This document shows, piece by piece, positions 35,601-49,872 of a stretch of 64,000 bases of DNA. Origin of the DNA: Aldersonia kunmingensis (GTDB lineage Bacteria; Actinomycetota; Actinomycetes; Mycobacteriales; Mycobacteriaceae). The stretch spans positions 1 to 64,000 of the forward strand of contig NZ_LRRB01000251.1 of NCBI RefSeq assembly GCF_001646865.1. The letters run 5' to 3'. The position numbers and the translations under genes are program-made. The notes beneath the pieces were generated by a model, which saw nothing but the letters and a program-made list of their open reading frames with translations, was not told where the DNA came from and did not search any database. Each line of letters begins with the position of its first letter. Position 1 is the stretch's first letter.

Positions 35601-35654
35601 GTACGAATTGTGTTTACAGGGACGAAGTTTCGCACCCACGGAGAAGATTTGCAC
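35601..35654. repeat. 54-bp imperfect inverted repeat, copy 3
   Basis: The least symmetrical copy: GTACGAATT at the left, GATTTGCAC at the right, and GGGACGAA-GT-TTCGCACCC at the centre. Same total length as copies 1 and 2. It lies between the glyoxalase gene and the rpoC terminator. Confidence 0.75.
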
Positions 35655-35670
35655 TCGAAAAGGGCACGTA

Positions 35671-35717
35671 AACCAGAGCGGCCCCGCACTCGAAACGAGT
35701 GCGGGGCCGCTCTGGTT
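35671..35717 (-). terminator. Strong terminator hairpin of rpoC
   Basis: Perfect 22-bp arms from AACCAGAGCGG to CCGCTCTGGTT around a 3-base loop (35693-35695), 6 bp after the rpoC stop. On the transcribed strand the stem is followed by TTTACG and then a TTTT. It ends the rpoB-rpoC transcript. Confidence 0.9.
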
Positions 35718-35723
35718 AGCTGA

Positions 35724-39677
<3,954 letters not shown>

Positions 39678-39767
39678 GTAACTTCCTTTCCCCAAAAGTG
39701 GGATTGTTCTAGCAAGTTCGACAAGGACTAGAGGCGGCGGCCACAATGCGCGGCCGCCGCCGCCGGA

Positions 39768-42700
39768 CTAGTTCGCCAGGTCGTCGACCGTGGCGGCCTC
39801 GTTGCGGGACAGGTTGATTCCGAGGTTGGCAGCAGCGCGCTCCAGGTCCTCGTCGTCGCCATCACGCATCTCGATCGCCGCGCCGTCGCTGGAGAGCACC
39901 TCAACGTTGAGGCACAGCGACTGCAGCTCCTTGAGCAACACCTTGAACGACTCCGGGATGCCCGGCTCAGGGATGTTCTCGCCCTTGACGATCGCCTCGT
40001 ACACCTTCACGCGGCCGACCACGTCGTCCGACTTGATGGTGAGCAGCTCCTGCAGCGTGTAGGCCGCGCCGTAGGCCTGCATCGCCCAGCACTCCATCTC
40101 GCCGAAGCGCTGGCCACCGAACTGGGCCTTACCGCCGAGGGGCTGCTGGGTGATCATCGAGTACGGACCCGTCGAACGCGCGTGGATCTTGTCGTCGACC
40201 AAGTGATGCAGCTTGATGATGTACATGTAGCCGACCGAAACCGGGTACGGGAACGGCTCACCGGAACGACCGTCGAACAGGGTCGCCTTGCCCTCCTGGC
40301 TCACCATGACCTCACCGTCGCGGTTCGGCAGCGTCGACGAGAGGAGGCCAGTGAGCTCCTCCTCGCGCGCACCGTCGAAGACCGGGGTGGCGATGTTGGT
40401 GTCCGGACCGGCCGCCAGCATCTCCTCCGGCAGCGTCTCCGCCCAGTCCGGTCGAGTGCCGTCGCCGGCGATCTGCACGTTCCAGCCGGTCTTGCCGATC
40501 CAACCGAGATGGGTCTCGAGGATCTGACCGATGTTCATACGACGCGGCACGCCGTGCGTGTTCAGGATGATGTCGACCGGGGTGCCGTCGGGCAGGAACG
40601 GCATGTCCTCCTGCGGGAGGATCTTGCCGATGACGCCCTTGTTGCCGTGCCGGCCGGCGAGCTTGTCGCCGTCCTGAATCTTGCGCTTCTGCGCCACGTA
40701 CACGCGCACCAACTCGTTCACGCCCGGAGGCAGATCGTCGTCGTCCTCGCGAGAGAACACGCGGATGCCGATGACCTTGCCGGACTCACCGTGCGGCACC
40801 TTCAGAGAGGTATCGCGAACCTCGCGCGCCTTCTCACCGAAGATCGCACGCAGGAGGCGCTCTTCCGGCGTCAGCTCGGTCTCGCCCTTCGGCGTGACCT
40901 TGCCGACGAGCACGTCGCCGTCACGAACCTCGGCACCGATGCGGATGATGCCGCGCTCGTCGAGATCCGCGAGGACCTCGTCGGAGACGTTCGGGATGTC
41001 CCGGGTGATCTCCTCGGCACCGAGCTTGGTGTCGCGAGCATCGATCTCGTGCTCCTCGATGTGGATCGAGGTGAGCACGTCCTCTTCGACGAGGCGCTGC
41101 GACAGGATGATCGCGTCCTCGTAGTTGTGGCCTTCCCACGGCATGATCGCCACGAGCAGGTTCTTGCCGAGCGCCATCTCACCGTTCTCGGTGCAGGGGC
41201 CGTCGGCGAGGACCTGGCCGGTCTCGACGCGCTGACCCTCGTCCACGATCGGACGCTGGTTGGCGCACGTGCCCTGGTTGGACCGCGCGAACTTGCGCAT
41301 CCGGTAGCTGCGGCGGGTGCCGTCGTCGGCCATGACGGTGACGAAGTCGGCCGAAACCTCTTCGACCACACCGGCCTTCTCGGTGACAACGACGTCGCCG
41401 GCGTCCACCGCGGCGCGCAGTTCCATGCCGGTGCCGACGAGCGGCGCCTCGGAACGGACCAGCGGCACGGCCTGACGCTGCATGTTCGCGCCCATCAGGG
41501 CACGGTTGGCGTCGTCGTGCTCGAGGAACGGAATCATCGCGGTCGCGACCGAAACCATCTGGCGCGGCGAGATGTCCATGTACTCGACCTCGCTCGGCGT
41601 GACGAGTTCGACCTCGCCACCCTTACGACGGCAGAGCACGCGCTCCTCGGTGAAGGTGCCGTTCGCGTCGACCTTGGCGTTCGCCTGGGCCTTGACGTAG
41701 CGGTCTTCCTCATCCGCGGTCAGGTACTCGATCTGGTCGGTGATCCGACCGTTCTCGACCTTGCGGTACGGCGTCTCGATGAAGCCGAACGGGTTCACCC
41801 GCGCGTACACCGACAGCGAGCCGATCAGGCCGATGTTCGGGCCTTCCGGCGTCTCGATCGGGCACATGCGGCCGTAGTGCGACGGGTGCACGTCGCGGAC
41901 CTCGAGGCCGGCGCGCTCACGGGACAGACCACCCGGGCCGAGCGCCGAGAGACGACGCTTGTGGGTCAGACCCGACAGCGGGTTGTTCTGGTCCATGAAC
42001 TGCGACAGCTGCGACGTTCCGAAGAACTCCTTGATCGCGGCCACAACGGGACGAATGTTGATCAAGGACTGCGGCGTGATCGCCTCGACGTCCTGCGTGG
42101 TCATGCGCTCGCGGACGACGCGCTCCATGCGGGACAGGCCGACGCGGATCTGGTTCTGGATCAGCTCGCCGACGGTACGCAGACGACGGTTGCCGAAGTG
42201 GTCGATGTCGTCGACCTCGATCGGAACCTCGACGCCGCCGGGAACGGTCATCGCCTTGTCACCGGCGTGCAGACGCACCAGGTACTCGATGGTGGCGACG
42301 ATGTCCTCGCGCGTGAGCACGGTGGAGGTGATCGCCTCGCCGGGGTTGACGCCCAGCTTCTTGTTGATCTTGTAGCGACCAACGCGCGCGAGGTCGTAGC
42401 GCTTCTCCTTGAAGAACAGGTTCTCCAGCAGGTTCTGCGCGCTCTCACGCGTCGGCGGCTCGCCCGGACGCAGCTTCCGGTAGATGTCGAGCAGGGCCTC
42501 GTCGGTGTTCTTCGCCGGGTCCTTCTCGAGCGTGGTCATCATGATCTCGGAGAAGCCGAACCGCTCGCGGATCTCCTCGTCGGTCATCTCCAGCGCCTTG
42601 AGCAGCGTGGTGACCGGCTGACGACGCTTGCGGTCGATGCGGACACCAACGGTGTCGCGCTTGTCGACGTCGAACTCGAGCCATGCGCCACGACCGGGGA

Positions 42701-43289
42701 TCACGCGGACGCTGTGCAGATCCTTCTCGGTGGTCTTGTCGACCGTGTGGTCGAAGTAGACACCCGGGGAGCGAACGAGCTGCGAGACAACGACGCGCTC
42801 GGTGCCGTTGATGATGAACGTGCCCTTGTCGGTCATCATCGGGAAGTCGCCCATGAAGACCGTCTGGCTCTTGATCTCACCGGTGTTGTTGTTGATGAAC
42901 TCCGCGGTGACGAACAGCGGTGCCGCGTACGTCATGTCCTTGTCTTTGCACTCGTCAACCGAGGCCTTGACCTCGTCGAAGCGCGGGTCGGAGAACGACA
43001 GGGACATCGAGCCCGAGAAATCCTCGATCGGAGACAGCTCCGTGAGAACTTCCTCGAGGCCTCCCGTGGGAGGCGGGGCGTTCAAGCCGGTATCGGCCTT
43101 CGCGGCCTGGCGCTCGCGCCATTCCGGTGAGCCAACCAGCCAATCGAACGAATTAGTTTGAAGATCGAGAAGCCCGGGCACCTCCAGCGGTTCACGGATC
43201 TTCGCGAATGACACCCGCTCGGGGGCTCCGGGGATTCCGGTAATTGCCTTGGTCTGGGTGGAGACTGCCAAGATGCGTCCTTCCAGCAC
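39768..43289 (-). CDS. rpoB: DNA-directed RNA polymerase subunit beta
   Basis: About 1173 residues. I chose GTG 43289 ([15 protein letters not shown]), the start used in related nocardioform proteins as I recall them; a TTG at 43271 with GGAAGG before it is an alternative. The rifampicin-binding region [27 protein letters not shown] (residues 424-450, split here at GTSQLSQFM / [18 protein letters not shown]) is wild type at D433, H443 and S448, the counterparts of M. tuberculosis 435, 445 and 450, predicting rifampicin sensitivity. Heads the rpoB-rpoC operon. Confidence 0.97.
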   Translation of the reverse strand: MLEGRILAVSTQTKAITGIPGAPERVSFAKIREPLEVPGLLDLQTNSFDWLVGSPEWRERQAAKADTGLNAPPPTGGLEEVLTELSPIEDFSGSMSLSFSDPRFDEVKASVDECKDKDMTYAAPLFVTAEFINNNTGEIKSQTVFMGDFPMMTDKGTFIINGTERVVVSQLVRSPGVYFDHTVDKTTEKDLHSVRVIPGRGAWLEFDVDKRDTVGVRIDRKRRQPVTTLLKALEMTDEEIRERFGFSEIMMTTLEKDPAKNTDEALLDIYRKLRPGEPPTRESAQNLLENLFFKEKRYDLARVGRYKINKKLGVNPGEAITSTVLTREDIVATIEYLVRLHAGDKAMTVPGGVEVPIEVDDIDHFGNRRLRTVGELIQNQIRVGLSRMERVVRERMTTQDVEAITPQSLINIRPVVAAIKEFFGTSQLSQFMDQNNPLSGLTHKRRLSALGPGGLSRERAGLEVRDVHPSHYGRMCPIETPEGPNIGLIGSLSVYARVNPFGFIETPYRKVENGRITDQIEYLTADEEDRYVKAQANAKVDANGTFTEERVLCRRKGGEVELVTPSEVEYMDISPRQMVSVATAMIPFLEHDDANRALMGANMQRQAVPLVRSEAPLVGTGMELRAAVDAGDVVVTEKAGVVEEVSADFVTVMADDGTRRSYRMRKFARSNQGTCANQRPIVDEGQRVETGQVLADGPCTENGEMALGKNLLVAIMPWEGHNYEDAIILSQRLVEEDVLTSIHIEEHEIDARDTKLGAEEITRDIPNVSDEVLADLDERGIIRIGAEVRDGDVLVGKVTPKGETELTPEERLLRAIFGEKAREVRDTSLKVPHGESGKVIGIRVFSREDDDDLPPGVNELVRVYVAQKRKIQDGDKLAGRHGNKGVIGKILPQEDMPFLPDGTPVDIILNTHGVPRRMNIGQILETHLGWIGKTGWNVQIAGDGTRPDWAETLPEEMLAAGPDTNIATPVFDGAREEELTGLLSSTLPNRDGEVMVSQEGKATLFDGRSGEPFPYPVSVGYMYIIKLHHLVDDKIHARSTGPYSMITQQPLGGKAQFGGQRFGEMECWAMQAYGAAYTLQELLTIKSDDVVGRVKVYEAIVKGENIPEPGIPESFKVLLKELQSLCLNVEVLSSDGAAIEMRDGDDEDLERAAANLGINLSRNEAATVDDLAN

Positions 43290-43322
43290 CTCACGCGGGC
43301 CGCGTCCGAAATGCGCGACCAT

Positions 43323-43654
43323 CGCTTAATCTGCTACGAATCTCGCTGGTTACAACCCGAACGAGACTCGAAGAGCAGGGCAGAAAATTCACGTCCAGAG
43401 AACGTGAAGTCGACCTTTGCAATCGAGGGGTGGACAGGAGGCAGCCAGCGCAACGTCCAAACTTACACCAATAGCTGGATCATGTCCAGCCAGGCAGCAT
43501 GATAAGCATCCGAGTGGGGCGTCCGTGCCGTTTCGGCGCTGGTCACCAGTGCACGGCCCGCGAAATCTCGCATGTTCGTGCCAATAGAGTGACGCTTCGG
43601 CTCCGCGACGTCAAGGCTTAGCGCCCGCGTTTCCCGCCCAAAAAGTTGCGGGAG
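43323..43654 (-). promoter_or_regulatory. rpoB upstream region (332 bp)
   Basis: No credible ORF with family similarity is seen on either strand. It must hold the rpoB promoter and the end of the mce operon. A TTGACG hexamer on the minus strand (43609-43614) is a -35 candidate, but no good -10 lies at the right distance, so the promoter is not placed. The spacing after the mam gene would allow the mce operon to read into rpoB. Confidence 0.4.
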
Positions 43655-44425
43655 TCACTGCAGAACGATCTCCGACAGCACCCATTTGCCGTCCACCTTC
43701 GTCATCCGGGCCACTTCCGGGCCCGACGAGCTGCCCTGAGCGACCCCGTTGTTGGTAACGCTGACCGTGAGAAACGCCAGCACCTCGGCCTGATCGCCGT
43801 CGAGGAGCGTGACGCCGGTCGGGTCGACCTTGGCCTCGGTGCTCGTCTTCGATTGCTGCGCAGCGGATTTCGTCACATCGACGGTCTTGTCGAAATCGGC
43901 GCGCATGTCCTCATTGAGCACCTCGCGCGACCGGTCGGCCCAGGCGTCCATGTCATCGAACTTGTACGCCGTGATGGTCGTCAGGGCGTTTTCTGCCGCC
44001 GCCTTCACCTCATCGGTCGCGGCGTTGTCGACGAAGGCCTGATTGGAGATCGCGGAGTCCAGAGCGACCTTCGCGATCACGGACCCGATGCCGATCAGCA
44101 CCAGGGCGACGACGAACAGTGCGGCGGCGAGCTGGAGTGGATTGCGGGGCCTCTTCTCGGCCTCGACGGCAGGTTCGACCGGAACTGATTCGTCCTCTGC
44201 CTGTGGCTCTGCGAAGGCAGGTTCGGTCTGCTTCGCCGCAACAGGTGCTTCCACCTGTGGCGCTTCGGCCGGTTGCGGTTCGACCTCGGACGTCACAGCC
44301 TGCGGTTCGGCGACCGACTCGGCCGATTCCGCCGGTGTGCGCGGCGCGATGGATCGGCCGGTGCCGGCGATCTTCGGACGTCGACGTACGGGACCGGGCT
44401 GATTGACGCGGCGATTCGGTGGCAT
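43655..44425 (-). CDS. Mce-associated membrane protein (Mam-type)
   Basis: A 256-residue protein. A ~95-residue disordered N-terminus rich in Glu, Pro and Ala precedes one transmembrane segment (LQLAAALFVVALVLIGIGSV, about 97-116), then an external domain with AISNQAFVDNAATDEVKAAA and the ending DGKWVLSEIVLQ. The domain resembles a nuclear-transport-factor-2-like fold that is typical of Mam proteins encoded after mceF. Mam proteins stabilise Mce lipid transporters. Last gene of the mce operon, 46 bp after its paralogue. The orthologue group cannot be fixed. Confidence 0.75.
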   Translation of the reverse strand: MPPNRRVNQPGPVRRRPKIAGTGRSIAPRTPAESAESVAEPQAVTSEVEPQPAEAPQVEAPVAAKQTEPAFAEPQAEDESVPVEPAVEAEKRPRNPLQLAAALFVVALVLIGIGSVIAKVALDSAISNQAFVDNAATDEVKAAAENALTTITAYKFDDMDAWADRSREVLNEDMRADFDKTVDVTKSAAQQSKTSTEAKVDPTGVTLLDGDQAEVLAFLTVSVTNNGVAQGSSSGPEVARMTKVDGKWVLSEIVLQ

Positions 44426-44471
44426 TGGGTACTACTCCTTCGGTGTGCAGGTTCGTCGGAAGCCGACAGAC

Positions 44472-45086
44472 CTACGAACCACCCTCTTCGGTGTCCTCGG
44501 GTGCAGGCGCGGGAGCGGGAGCCTGGGCGCCCGGGTCGTCCAAAAGCACCGGCTGACCCAGCGTGGTCGCCTGCGCGGCCTTCCAGACGCCGTCGGTCTC
44601 GTGCATGTTCATCGTCCAGGTCACCCGCTGCCTCGTAGGCGGCTTGTCCGGGTATGTGCTGGTCTGCGCGACGACGACGAGCGCCGCGGCGGTGTCCTCA
44701 TCGGTGTTGAGCTCGGTCAGCGCGGCGCTGAGCACAGTCGCCTCGAGGCGGGTCTTGCTCTGCGTGGCGAGCTGCGTGACCTGGTCGCGGCTCTTCTCGA
44801 TCTGGTCGTGCATGTCCCCCGTCGTGGAGGACTCCATCAGCGCGACGCTGCCCGCCACATCGTCGGGATTGATCGAGTTCAGGTTGATCGCGGCCTGACG
44901 GGCTCCGTCGAGCGCCGAATCTCGCGCGTCCGCGGCGTTGGTGTCCGTGAGGGCCCACCGGACCCCGAACCAGCCCGCCGTCACCAGCACGGCAACGGCA
45001 ACCGCAGCAGCGACTGCGACGGCGAGGATCTGTGGGATCGAGCCCTTCCGGTCGGAGGATTGGGTGGGCACAGCTGGGTCGGTCAC
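44472..45086 (-). CDS. Mce-associated membrane protein (Mam-type)
   Basis: A 204-residue protein from GTG 45086. A short cytoplasmic tail is followed by one transmembrane helix (ILAVAVAAAVAVAVLVTAGW, about 19-38), then an external helical/NTF2-like domain (ARDSALDGARQAAINLNSI..., QRVTWTMNMHETDGVWKAAQ) and a Pro/Ala/Glu tail. The layout is that of Mam proteins that accompany mce operons. It follows mceF by 43 bp. The usual annotation for this type is a conserved Mce-associated membrane protein; no enzymatic function is suggested. Confidence 0.77.
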   Translation of the reverse strand: MTDPAVPTQSSDRKGSIPQILAVAVAAAVAVAVLVTAGWFGVRWALTDTNAADARDSALDGARQAAINLNSINPDDVAGSVALMESSTTGDMHDQIEKSRDQVTQLATQSKTRLEATVLSAALTELNTDEDTAAALVVVAQTSTYPDKPPTRQRVTWTMNMHETDGVWKAAQATTLGQPVLLDDPGAQAPAPAPAPEDTEEGGS

Positions 45087-45129
45087 ACCGCTACCTTACT
45101 GGCGAGTCGGTTCGGCGCTACGCGGCCGC

Positions 45130-46377
45130 TCACCGCGGCACAACGCCGAGCAACACCGCGAGCTGTTCCGCTGCCGGGCTGAGGTTCAGCGTGTCCGGCA
45201 TCGTCTTCGGGTTGTCGTCCCAGGGCTGCGGCACGGTCGGGTCCGTGTAGATCGAGCGCGCCCCACCACGCACCGACGTCGGATTGCCTTGCGGCACCTT
45301 GCATCCGGCCTTGGTGTTGAACGGGAAGTTGTCCTGCGTGTCGTCGAAGTCCGGGTTCTGTTCCTTCAGCTTGCGGAGCTCCTCGTAGGTGCTCTCGTAG
45401 CCGCGGGTACAGGCGATCGGGTTGTTCGTCTCGAGCACGATGCCGAAGTGCGTCGTACCGTCGCCGGGCACCGTTGACGAACCACCGATGGAGAGTCCGG
45501 GCAGCAGCTGCAGTATCGGCTTGAGGTTGAACGACTTCGGCGCCACTTCCTTCAGCAGCACATTCAGGTTCGTGAGGTCCTGCGTGAGGGCGGGACCGCT
45601 CTCCTCGATGAGCGTGCCGGCCTGGTCGCTGAAATCGGTACCCGTAGCGATCAGGCGCCGGATATCGGGATCGCTCGCCCGCAGCTGAGCGGTGACCTTG
45701 TCCAACCCGTCGGCGTACGCGCGGATGGCGTCGGCCTGTTCGGCCTGGGTCTCGAGCACGATCTGGCCGTCCCGGATCAGCTGCAGCGTCTCGGGCAGCG
45801 CCTCGATCCCGGTCTCGGTGAAGCTGTTCAGCGAGTCGACCAGAATCTGCAGGTCGTCACCCTTGCCGTTGAACGCCGTGCCGAGTTCCGTGATCGTCGT
45901 GCGCAGCTCTTCGAGCGGCACCGACTGCGCGAAGGTATCGACACTGCGGACGACATCCTCAACGGGCATCGGAGTCGTCACGTCCTGCGCGGAGATGACC
46001 GACCCGTCCTCGAGGTAGGGGCCCTCGTCGGTGTCCGGCTGCAGATCCAGGTACTGCTCACCGATCGCCGACCGGTTCGCGACCACGGCCTTCGCCGACG
46101 CCGGGATCTTCGGGCCGCCGCTGTCGAGCAACGCGTCCACGACGAGTCCGTCATCGGTGAGGCGCATATCCCCCACGCGTCCGACGCCGACACCGCGGTA
46201 GGTGACCTCGGCCTCGGGGTAGAGCCCGCCGGCCGTGGTCATCTCGACCTTGACCGTGTACTGCCCGAAGCCGAGCAGGTTGTCCATCCGCACGTAGCGC
46301 GCACCGACGTAGACGACCCCGAGGACCGCGACCACCACGAAGGCGACCAACTGCCATCGAACGAGTCTCGACCTCAT
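45130..46377 (-). CDS. mceF: Mce family protein, MceF type
   Basis: A 415-residue substrate-binding Mce protein. An N-terminal membrane anchor (LVAFVVVAVLGVVYVGARYV) precedes the MCE/MlaD barrel at about 38-115 (YTVKVEMTTAGGLYPEAEVTYRGVGVGRVG), then a long helical needle region and a Pro/Asn-rich tail. Its ATG overlaps the mceE stop. In the hexameric Mce1/Mce4 complexes MceA-F form a tube that carries lipids across the cell envelope. Sixth of six in the operon and the best match to MceF by position. Confidence 0.88.
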   Translation of the reverse strand: MRSRLVRWQLVAFVVVAVLGVVYVGARYVRMDNLLGFGQYTVKVEMTTAGGLYPEAEVTYRGVGVGRVGDMRLTDDGLVVDALLDSGGPKIPASAKAVVANRSAIGEQYLDLQPDTDEGPYLEDGSVISAQDVTTPMPVEDVVRSVDTFAQSVPLEELRTTITELGTAFNGKGDDLQILVDSLNSFTETGIEALPETLQLIRDGQIVLETQAEQADAIRAYADGLDKVTAQLRASDPDIRRLIATGTDFSDQAGTLIEESGPALTQDLTNLNVLLKEVAPKSFNLKPILQLLPGLSIGGSSTVPGDGTTHFGIVLETNNPIACTRGYESTYEELRKLKEQNPDFDDTQDNFPFNTKAGCKVPQGNPTSVRGGARSIYTDPTVPQPWDDNPKTMPDTLNLSPAAEQLAVLLGVVPR

Positions 46378-47597
46378 TGGCCGCCACCCCCCAACTTCTC
46401 GAGGATCGAACCGAGCGGATCGAGCGGCGAAGGCACCGGAGCACCGGCGGGCACGATCGGGGGCAGCGGAACGAGCGAGATGGTCGGCCAGCCCGGGTAC
46501 GGCCCATTGCCGTTGTAGTACGGGTTGGCCGGATTGATATTCGGCTGCGGACCGACCGGCGGCACGTACACCGGGTCAGGCTTGCCGACACCGAGGTTGC
46601 TCAGCGTCGTGCCGATCTGCAGATCCACCGACAACCAGGTATTCACCTGGCCACCGATCGCGGCCGGGAGCACCGAGTCCGGGAACGGATACGTGGGAAT
46701 CAACGGGAACGCGGTCACCAGATCCGGTGCCGCTGCACCGAGCGCCTGCAGCGTCGGCCGCAGTGCCCGCAGATCGGTGATCAGGTCGTCCTTGGACGTG
46801 TTGACCACGTCGTAGCCAACCTCGCCGAGCCTGTCGAGCTGGGCCAGGAGCCCGATGAACTGCGGCCGCTGCTCCTCGAGAATTTGCACGCCCTTGGGCA
46901 ATTCGTCCAGGACGCCCGCGATCTCCTCGGTCTGTTCGGCCACCCGGGTGCTGAGCACATCGAGCCCGTCGAGCGCGCGGGTGATCGAGTCGACCTCTTG
47001 ATTGAGCCCATCGATAAGCGTGTTGGCCTGTTCGAGCAGCGAGCGCACGCGCGGCTCGCGACCGCCGAGCGCCTTGTTCAACTCCACGACGATCGGCTGC
47101 AACTGGGCGACGCCGCCGCCGTTGAGCAGCAGCGACAACGCGCCGAGCACTTGCTCGATCTCGGTGGCATGGCTGGTGCGCTCGATGCCGATGGTGGCAC
47201 CGCTCTCGAGCTGCTCGGGAGAGGGATCCGCCTCCGGCGCAGCCAGGTCGATGTACTTCTCACCGAGCAGGTTGGTCTGCTTGATCCGCGCGACCGCATT
47301 GGCCGGCAGGTCAATGTCGTTCTTCACCTCGGTGTCGACCGTCGCGGTCCACCCATCGCCGCCGATCGCGATGTCCGTGACACGGCCGACCGCGACACCG
47401 TTGACTTTCACGGCGGATTCCGGAACCAGGTCCAGGACGTCATCGAAGTCCATCTTGATGTGCATCGGATCCGAACCGACGTCTGGCCCGCCGGGCAGCG
47501 GAAGGCTGTAGATGCCACCGGAGCAACCGGTCGCTACCGAGGCGAGGACGCATCCGCCGAGGGCGAGGGAGGTAACGCGGAGACGGGTGCGCTTCAC
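46374..47597 (-). CDS. mceE: Mce family lipoprotein, MceE type
   Basis: A 407-residue lipoprotein from GTG 47597, 3 bp after GGGAGG. The lipobox ends VATGC at about 24-28, the feature that marks MceE (LprK/LprN in M. tuberculosis). The MCE domain is at about 45-125 (HIKMDFDDVLDLVPESAVKVNGVAVGRV, VARIKQTNLLGEKYIDL). The C-terminus is Pro/Gly/Asn-rich (NPANPYYNGNGPYPGWP). Lipid modification anchors the subunit to the outer face of the membrane. Overlaps mceF and is 4 bp overlapped with mceD. Confidence 0.9.
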   Translation of the reverse strand: MKRTRLRVTSLALGGCVLASVATGCSGGIYSLPLPGGPDVGSDPMHIKMDFDDVLDLVPESAVKVNGVAVGRVTDIAIGGDGWTATVDTEVKNDIDLPANAVARIKQTNLLGEKYIDLAAPEADPSPEQLESGATIGIERTSHATEIEQVLGALSLLLNGGGVAQLQPIVVELNKALGGREPRVRSLLEQANTLIDGLNQEVDSITRALDGLDVLSTRVAEQTEEIAGVLDELPKGVQILEEQRPQFIGLLAQLDRLGEVGYDVVNTSKDDLITDLRALRPTLQALGAAAPDLVTAFPLIPTYPFPDSVLPAAIGGQVNTWLSVDLQIGTTLSNLGVGKPDPVYVPPVGPQPNINPANPYYNGNGPYPGWPTISLVPLPPIVPAGAPVPSPLDPLGSILEKLGGGGQ

Positions 47598-48862
47598 TGT
47601 CCTCCCTCTTCCTGCTCGGACGGCGCGACACCGTCGGTCTGGCGCGGCGACGGGTTGCCCGGGACGGTTCCCGGCACCGGATTGGCCTGCTGGTTCTCCT
47701 TGCTGAGAATGCCGAAGGGCAGGTTCAGCGTCGGCGACTTGACGCCCGCCGCGAGCTGCTCGGTGACGGCGAAGCACGCGTCCACGACCGGGCGGTAGGT
47801 CCTACCGAGTTCTTCGAACACCGGGTCGCCCGGCTTGAGCTTGCCCACCTCGAGCAGCTTGCAGAACAGGCTGAACGGCTCGGCGATCTCGGGGATGTTG
47901 GCGCGCATGTCGAGAGTTCCCGACTCCGCGTCGTGCACATTGACCAGGTTGCTCAGCGCCACCGGAAGCACCGGCAGTGCCGCGGCAACGTTGTCGGCCT
48001 GGTTCGCCAGCGTCTGCGTGAGCGCGGTGAGCGCCTCCGCATTGCCCTGGATCTGGGCGCGGTTGTCGTTGACGAACCGCGCGACATCGCCGAGGGAGAT
48101 CGAAAGCAGGTTCAGCGCCTCGCCGAGGTTCTGCCGCTCGCCGGCCAGGAACGTGCTGATATCCGCGAGCTGCGCGTTGAATTCGCGCACCTGCGAATCG
48201 TTCTCGGCGAGCATGCTGACGAATACCTGCAGGTTCTTGATCGTGTCGAAGATGTCGCCACGCGCATCGGACAGGTACCGCGACGCGCGCGACAGCTGAG
48301 TGATGCTGGCGCCCAACGCTTGTCCGTTGTTTTCGAGGTTGGCCGAACTCACCGTGAGCAGGTCGGACACGGCGCCGTTGGCGTTGGCCCCGTTCGGGCC
48401 GAGGTCATTGGACAGCTTCGCGATACTCGCGTACAGCTCATCGACCTCGACCGGAGTCGCGGTGTTCTCGCGCGTGATCGTCGCGTCGCGACCCATCTTC
48501 TCGCCACCGGTGTACGGCGGCGCGATCTGGATGTAGCGGTCGGCCACGACCGACGGCGTGATCTGCATGGCCTTGGCATCGACCGGGATGTCGTAGCCGC
48601 GATCGACACTCATGACGACCTTGACCTGATCACCCTGCGGTTCGACCTTGTCGACCGAGCCGACCGGGACACCGAGGATCCGCACCTCCGAGCCCTCATA
48701 GATGCCGACCGACCGATCGAAGTACGCGGTGATCTTGGTGGTGGTGAACCGGTTGTAAAGCATCCAGCCCACACTGGCCACGATCACGGCCGCGATGACG
48801 ATCAGCGTGATCGGCAGCCACCGGCGGTTGCGCTCGCTCGTCGAAGTGCTCTGCTCGCTCAT
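47594..48862 (-). CDS. mceD: Mce family protein, MceD type
   Basis: A 422-residue Mce subunit, start ATG 48862. A membrane anchor (LPITLIVIAAVIVASVGWML) precedes the MCE domain at about 38-115 (KITAYFDRSVGIYEGSEVRILGVPVGSVDKV), then long helices and a Pro/Gly/Glu tail. Its start overlaps the mceC stop and its stop overlaps mceE, showing that the six subunits are made in a coupled manner. The assignment to MceD follows position and the VGIYEGS signature. Confidence 0.88.
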   Translation of the reverse strand: MSEQSTSTSERNRRWLPITLIVIAAVIVASVGWMLYNRFTTTKITAYFDRSVGIYEGSEVRILGVPVGSVDKVEPQGDQVKVVMSVDRGYDIPVDAKAMQITPSVVADRYIQIAPPYTGGEKMGRDATITRENTATPVEVDELYASIAKLSNDLGPNGANANGAVSDLLTVSSANLENNGQALGASITQLSRASRYLSDARGDIFDTIKNLQVFVSMLAENDSQVREFNAQLADISTFLAGERQNLGEALNLLSISLGDVARFVNDNRAQIQGNAEALTALTQTLANQADNVAAALPVLPVALSNLVNVHDAESGTLDMRANIPEIAEPFSLFCKLLEVGKLKPGDPVFEELGRTYRPVVDACFAVTEQLAAGVKSPTLNLPFGILSKENQQANPVPGTVPGNPSPRQTDGVAPSEQEEGGQ

Positions 48863-49872
48863 CAGTGACCCCCGATCCCGGTGCGAAGCGGCGGGCGGTC
48901 GGGAAGTAGCGAGTTCGGCAGGCCCGGCGGAACGAGGTTGACCACGACCGCGTCGAACCACCGACCGTTGCCGAGCACGTCGGCGTAGATGCCGTAGAAC
49001 GGCGCCGCCAACTCGAGCGTCTTGTTCACGTTGTCCAGGTTGTCGTTGAGGATGTTCACCACGGCCTGCAGGTTTTCCAGCGTCGGCCGGATCTGCTCCT
49101 CGTTGTCGCGCACGAACGCCGAAAGCTCCGCGCTGACGCGCTTGGTGCCGTCCAGCAGGAGCGCGATCGACTGCTGCCGGTTGTTCAGCTCCGCGAGCAA
49201 TTGGCCACCGTTCGCCAGCAGCTTCTCGAACTCGGCACTGCGGTCGGCGAGGACCTGCGTCGTCTGCTTGGTCGCGGCGAACAGCTTTTTCAGTTCCTGA
49301 TCGCGCTTGGCGAGCGTCTCCGACAGCCGAGCGACGCCGTCGAAGGACGCACGGATATCGGCCGGGGTGTCGGTGAACGCATCCGCGAGCACCTCCATGC
49401 TTTCGGCCAGCTGGGTGGTGTCGATCTCGCCGATGGTGGACGCGGCGGCGCTGAAGGCCTCGATCACGTCGTACGGCGACGTGGTGCGGGCCAACGGAAT
49501 CGTGTCGCCAGGGCTCAGCGTGTCGTCTCCGCGTGGGTCGAGCGACATGTACTTCAAGCCGAGCACCGACTTGATCTCGATCGCGGCGGTGGTCTCGTCG
49601 CCGACCCACGCATTGCGCGTGTTGAAGTCGACCAGCACCTTGTCACCGTCGAGTCGAACGTCGGACACCTTGCCGACCTTCACACCGGCGATCCGGACCT
49701 CAGCGCCTTGGCGCAGGCCGGCGGCCTCCTTGAACTCCGCGGTGAACTTCGTGCTCGCGCCGATGATCGGCAACGAGTCGAGAAAGAACATCGACACCGT
49801 CACCAGCAACACCATGAACAGACCGATGGCGCCGAGTGCGACTGGGCCCCTACGACTTTGCGTGATCATCAC
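48862..49872 (-). CDS. mceC: Mce family protein, MceC type
   Basis: A 336-residue Mce subunit, shorter than its sisters because the Pro-rich tail is nearly absent. Anchor GAIGLFMVLLVTVSMFFLDS, then the MCE domain about 40-115 (FTAEFKEAAGLRQGAEVRIAGVKVGKV, LGLKYMSLDP). The helical region contains the repeated QTTQVLADRSAEFEKLLANGG-type heptads seen in MceC. Coupled by overlap to mceB and mceD. Substrate range is shared with the rest of the complex. Confidence 0.88.
   Translation of the reverse strand: MMITQSRRGPVALGAIGLFMVLLVTVSMFFLDSLPIIGASTKFTAEFKEAAGLRQGAEVRIAGVKVGKVSDVRLDGDKVLVDFNTRNAWVGDETTAAIEIKSVLGLKYMSLDPRGDDTLSPGDTIPLARTTSPYDVIEAFSAAASTIGEIDTTQLAESMEVLADAFTDTPADIRASFDGVARLSETLAKRDQELKKLFAATKQTTQVLADRSAEFEKLLANGGQLLAELNNRQQSIALLLDGTKRVSAELSAFVRDNEEQIRPTLENLQAVVNILNDNLDNVNKTLELAAPFYGIYADVLGNGRWFDAVVVNLVPPGLPNSLLPDRPPLRTGIGGH

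Noticed and set aside
34752-35654. Insertion sequence or composite element flanked by copies 2 and 3 of the 54-bp repeat
   Set aside because: No transposase or target-site duplication is seen; the genes between the copies are a glyoxalase-fold protein and a small membrane protein.
40182-43130. 982-residue plus-strand ORF
   Set aside because: Antisense shadow of rpoB for the same reason.
39768-43289. Rifampicin-resistance mutation in rpoB
   Set aside because: All main resistance positions in the rifampicin region are wild type.
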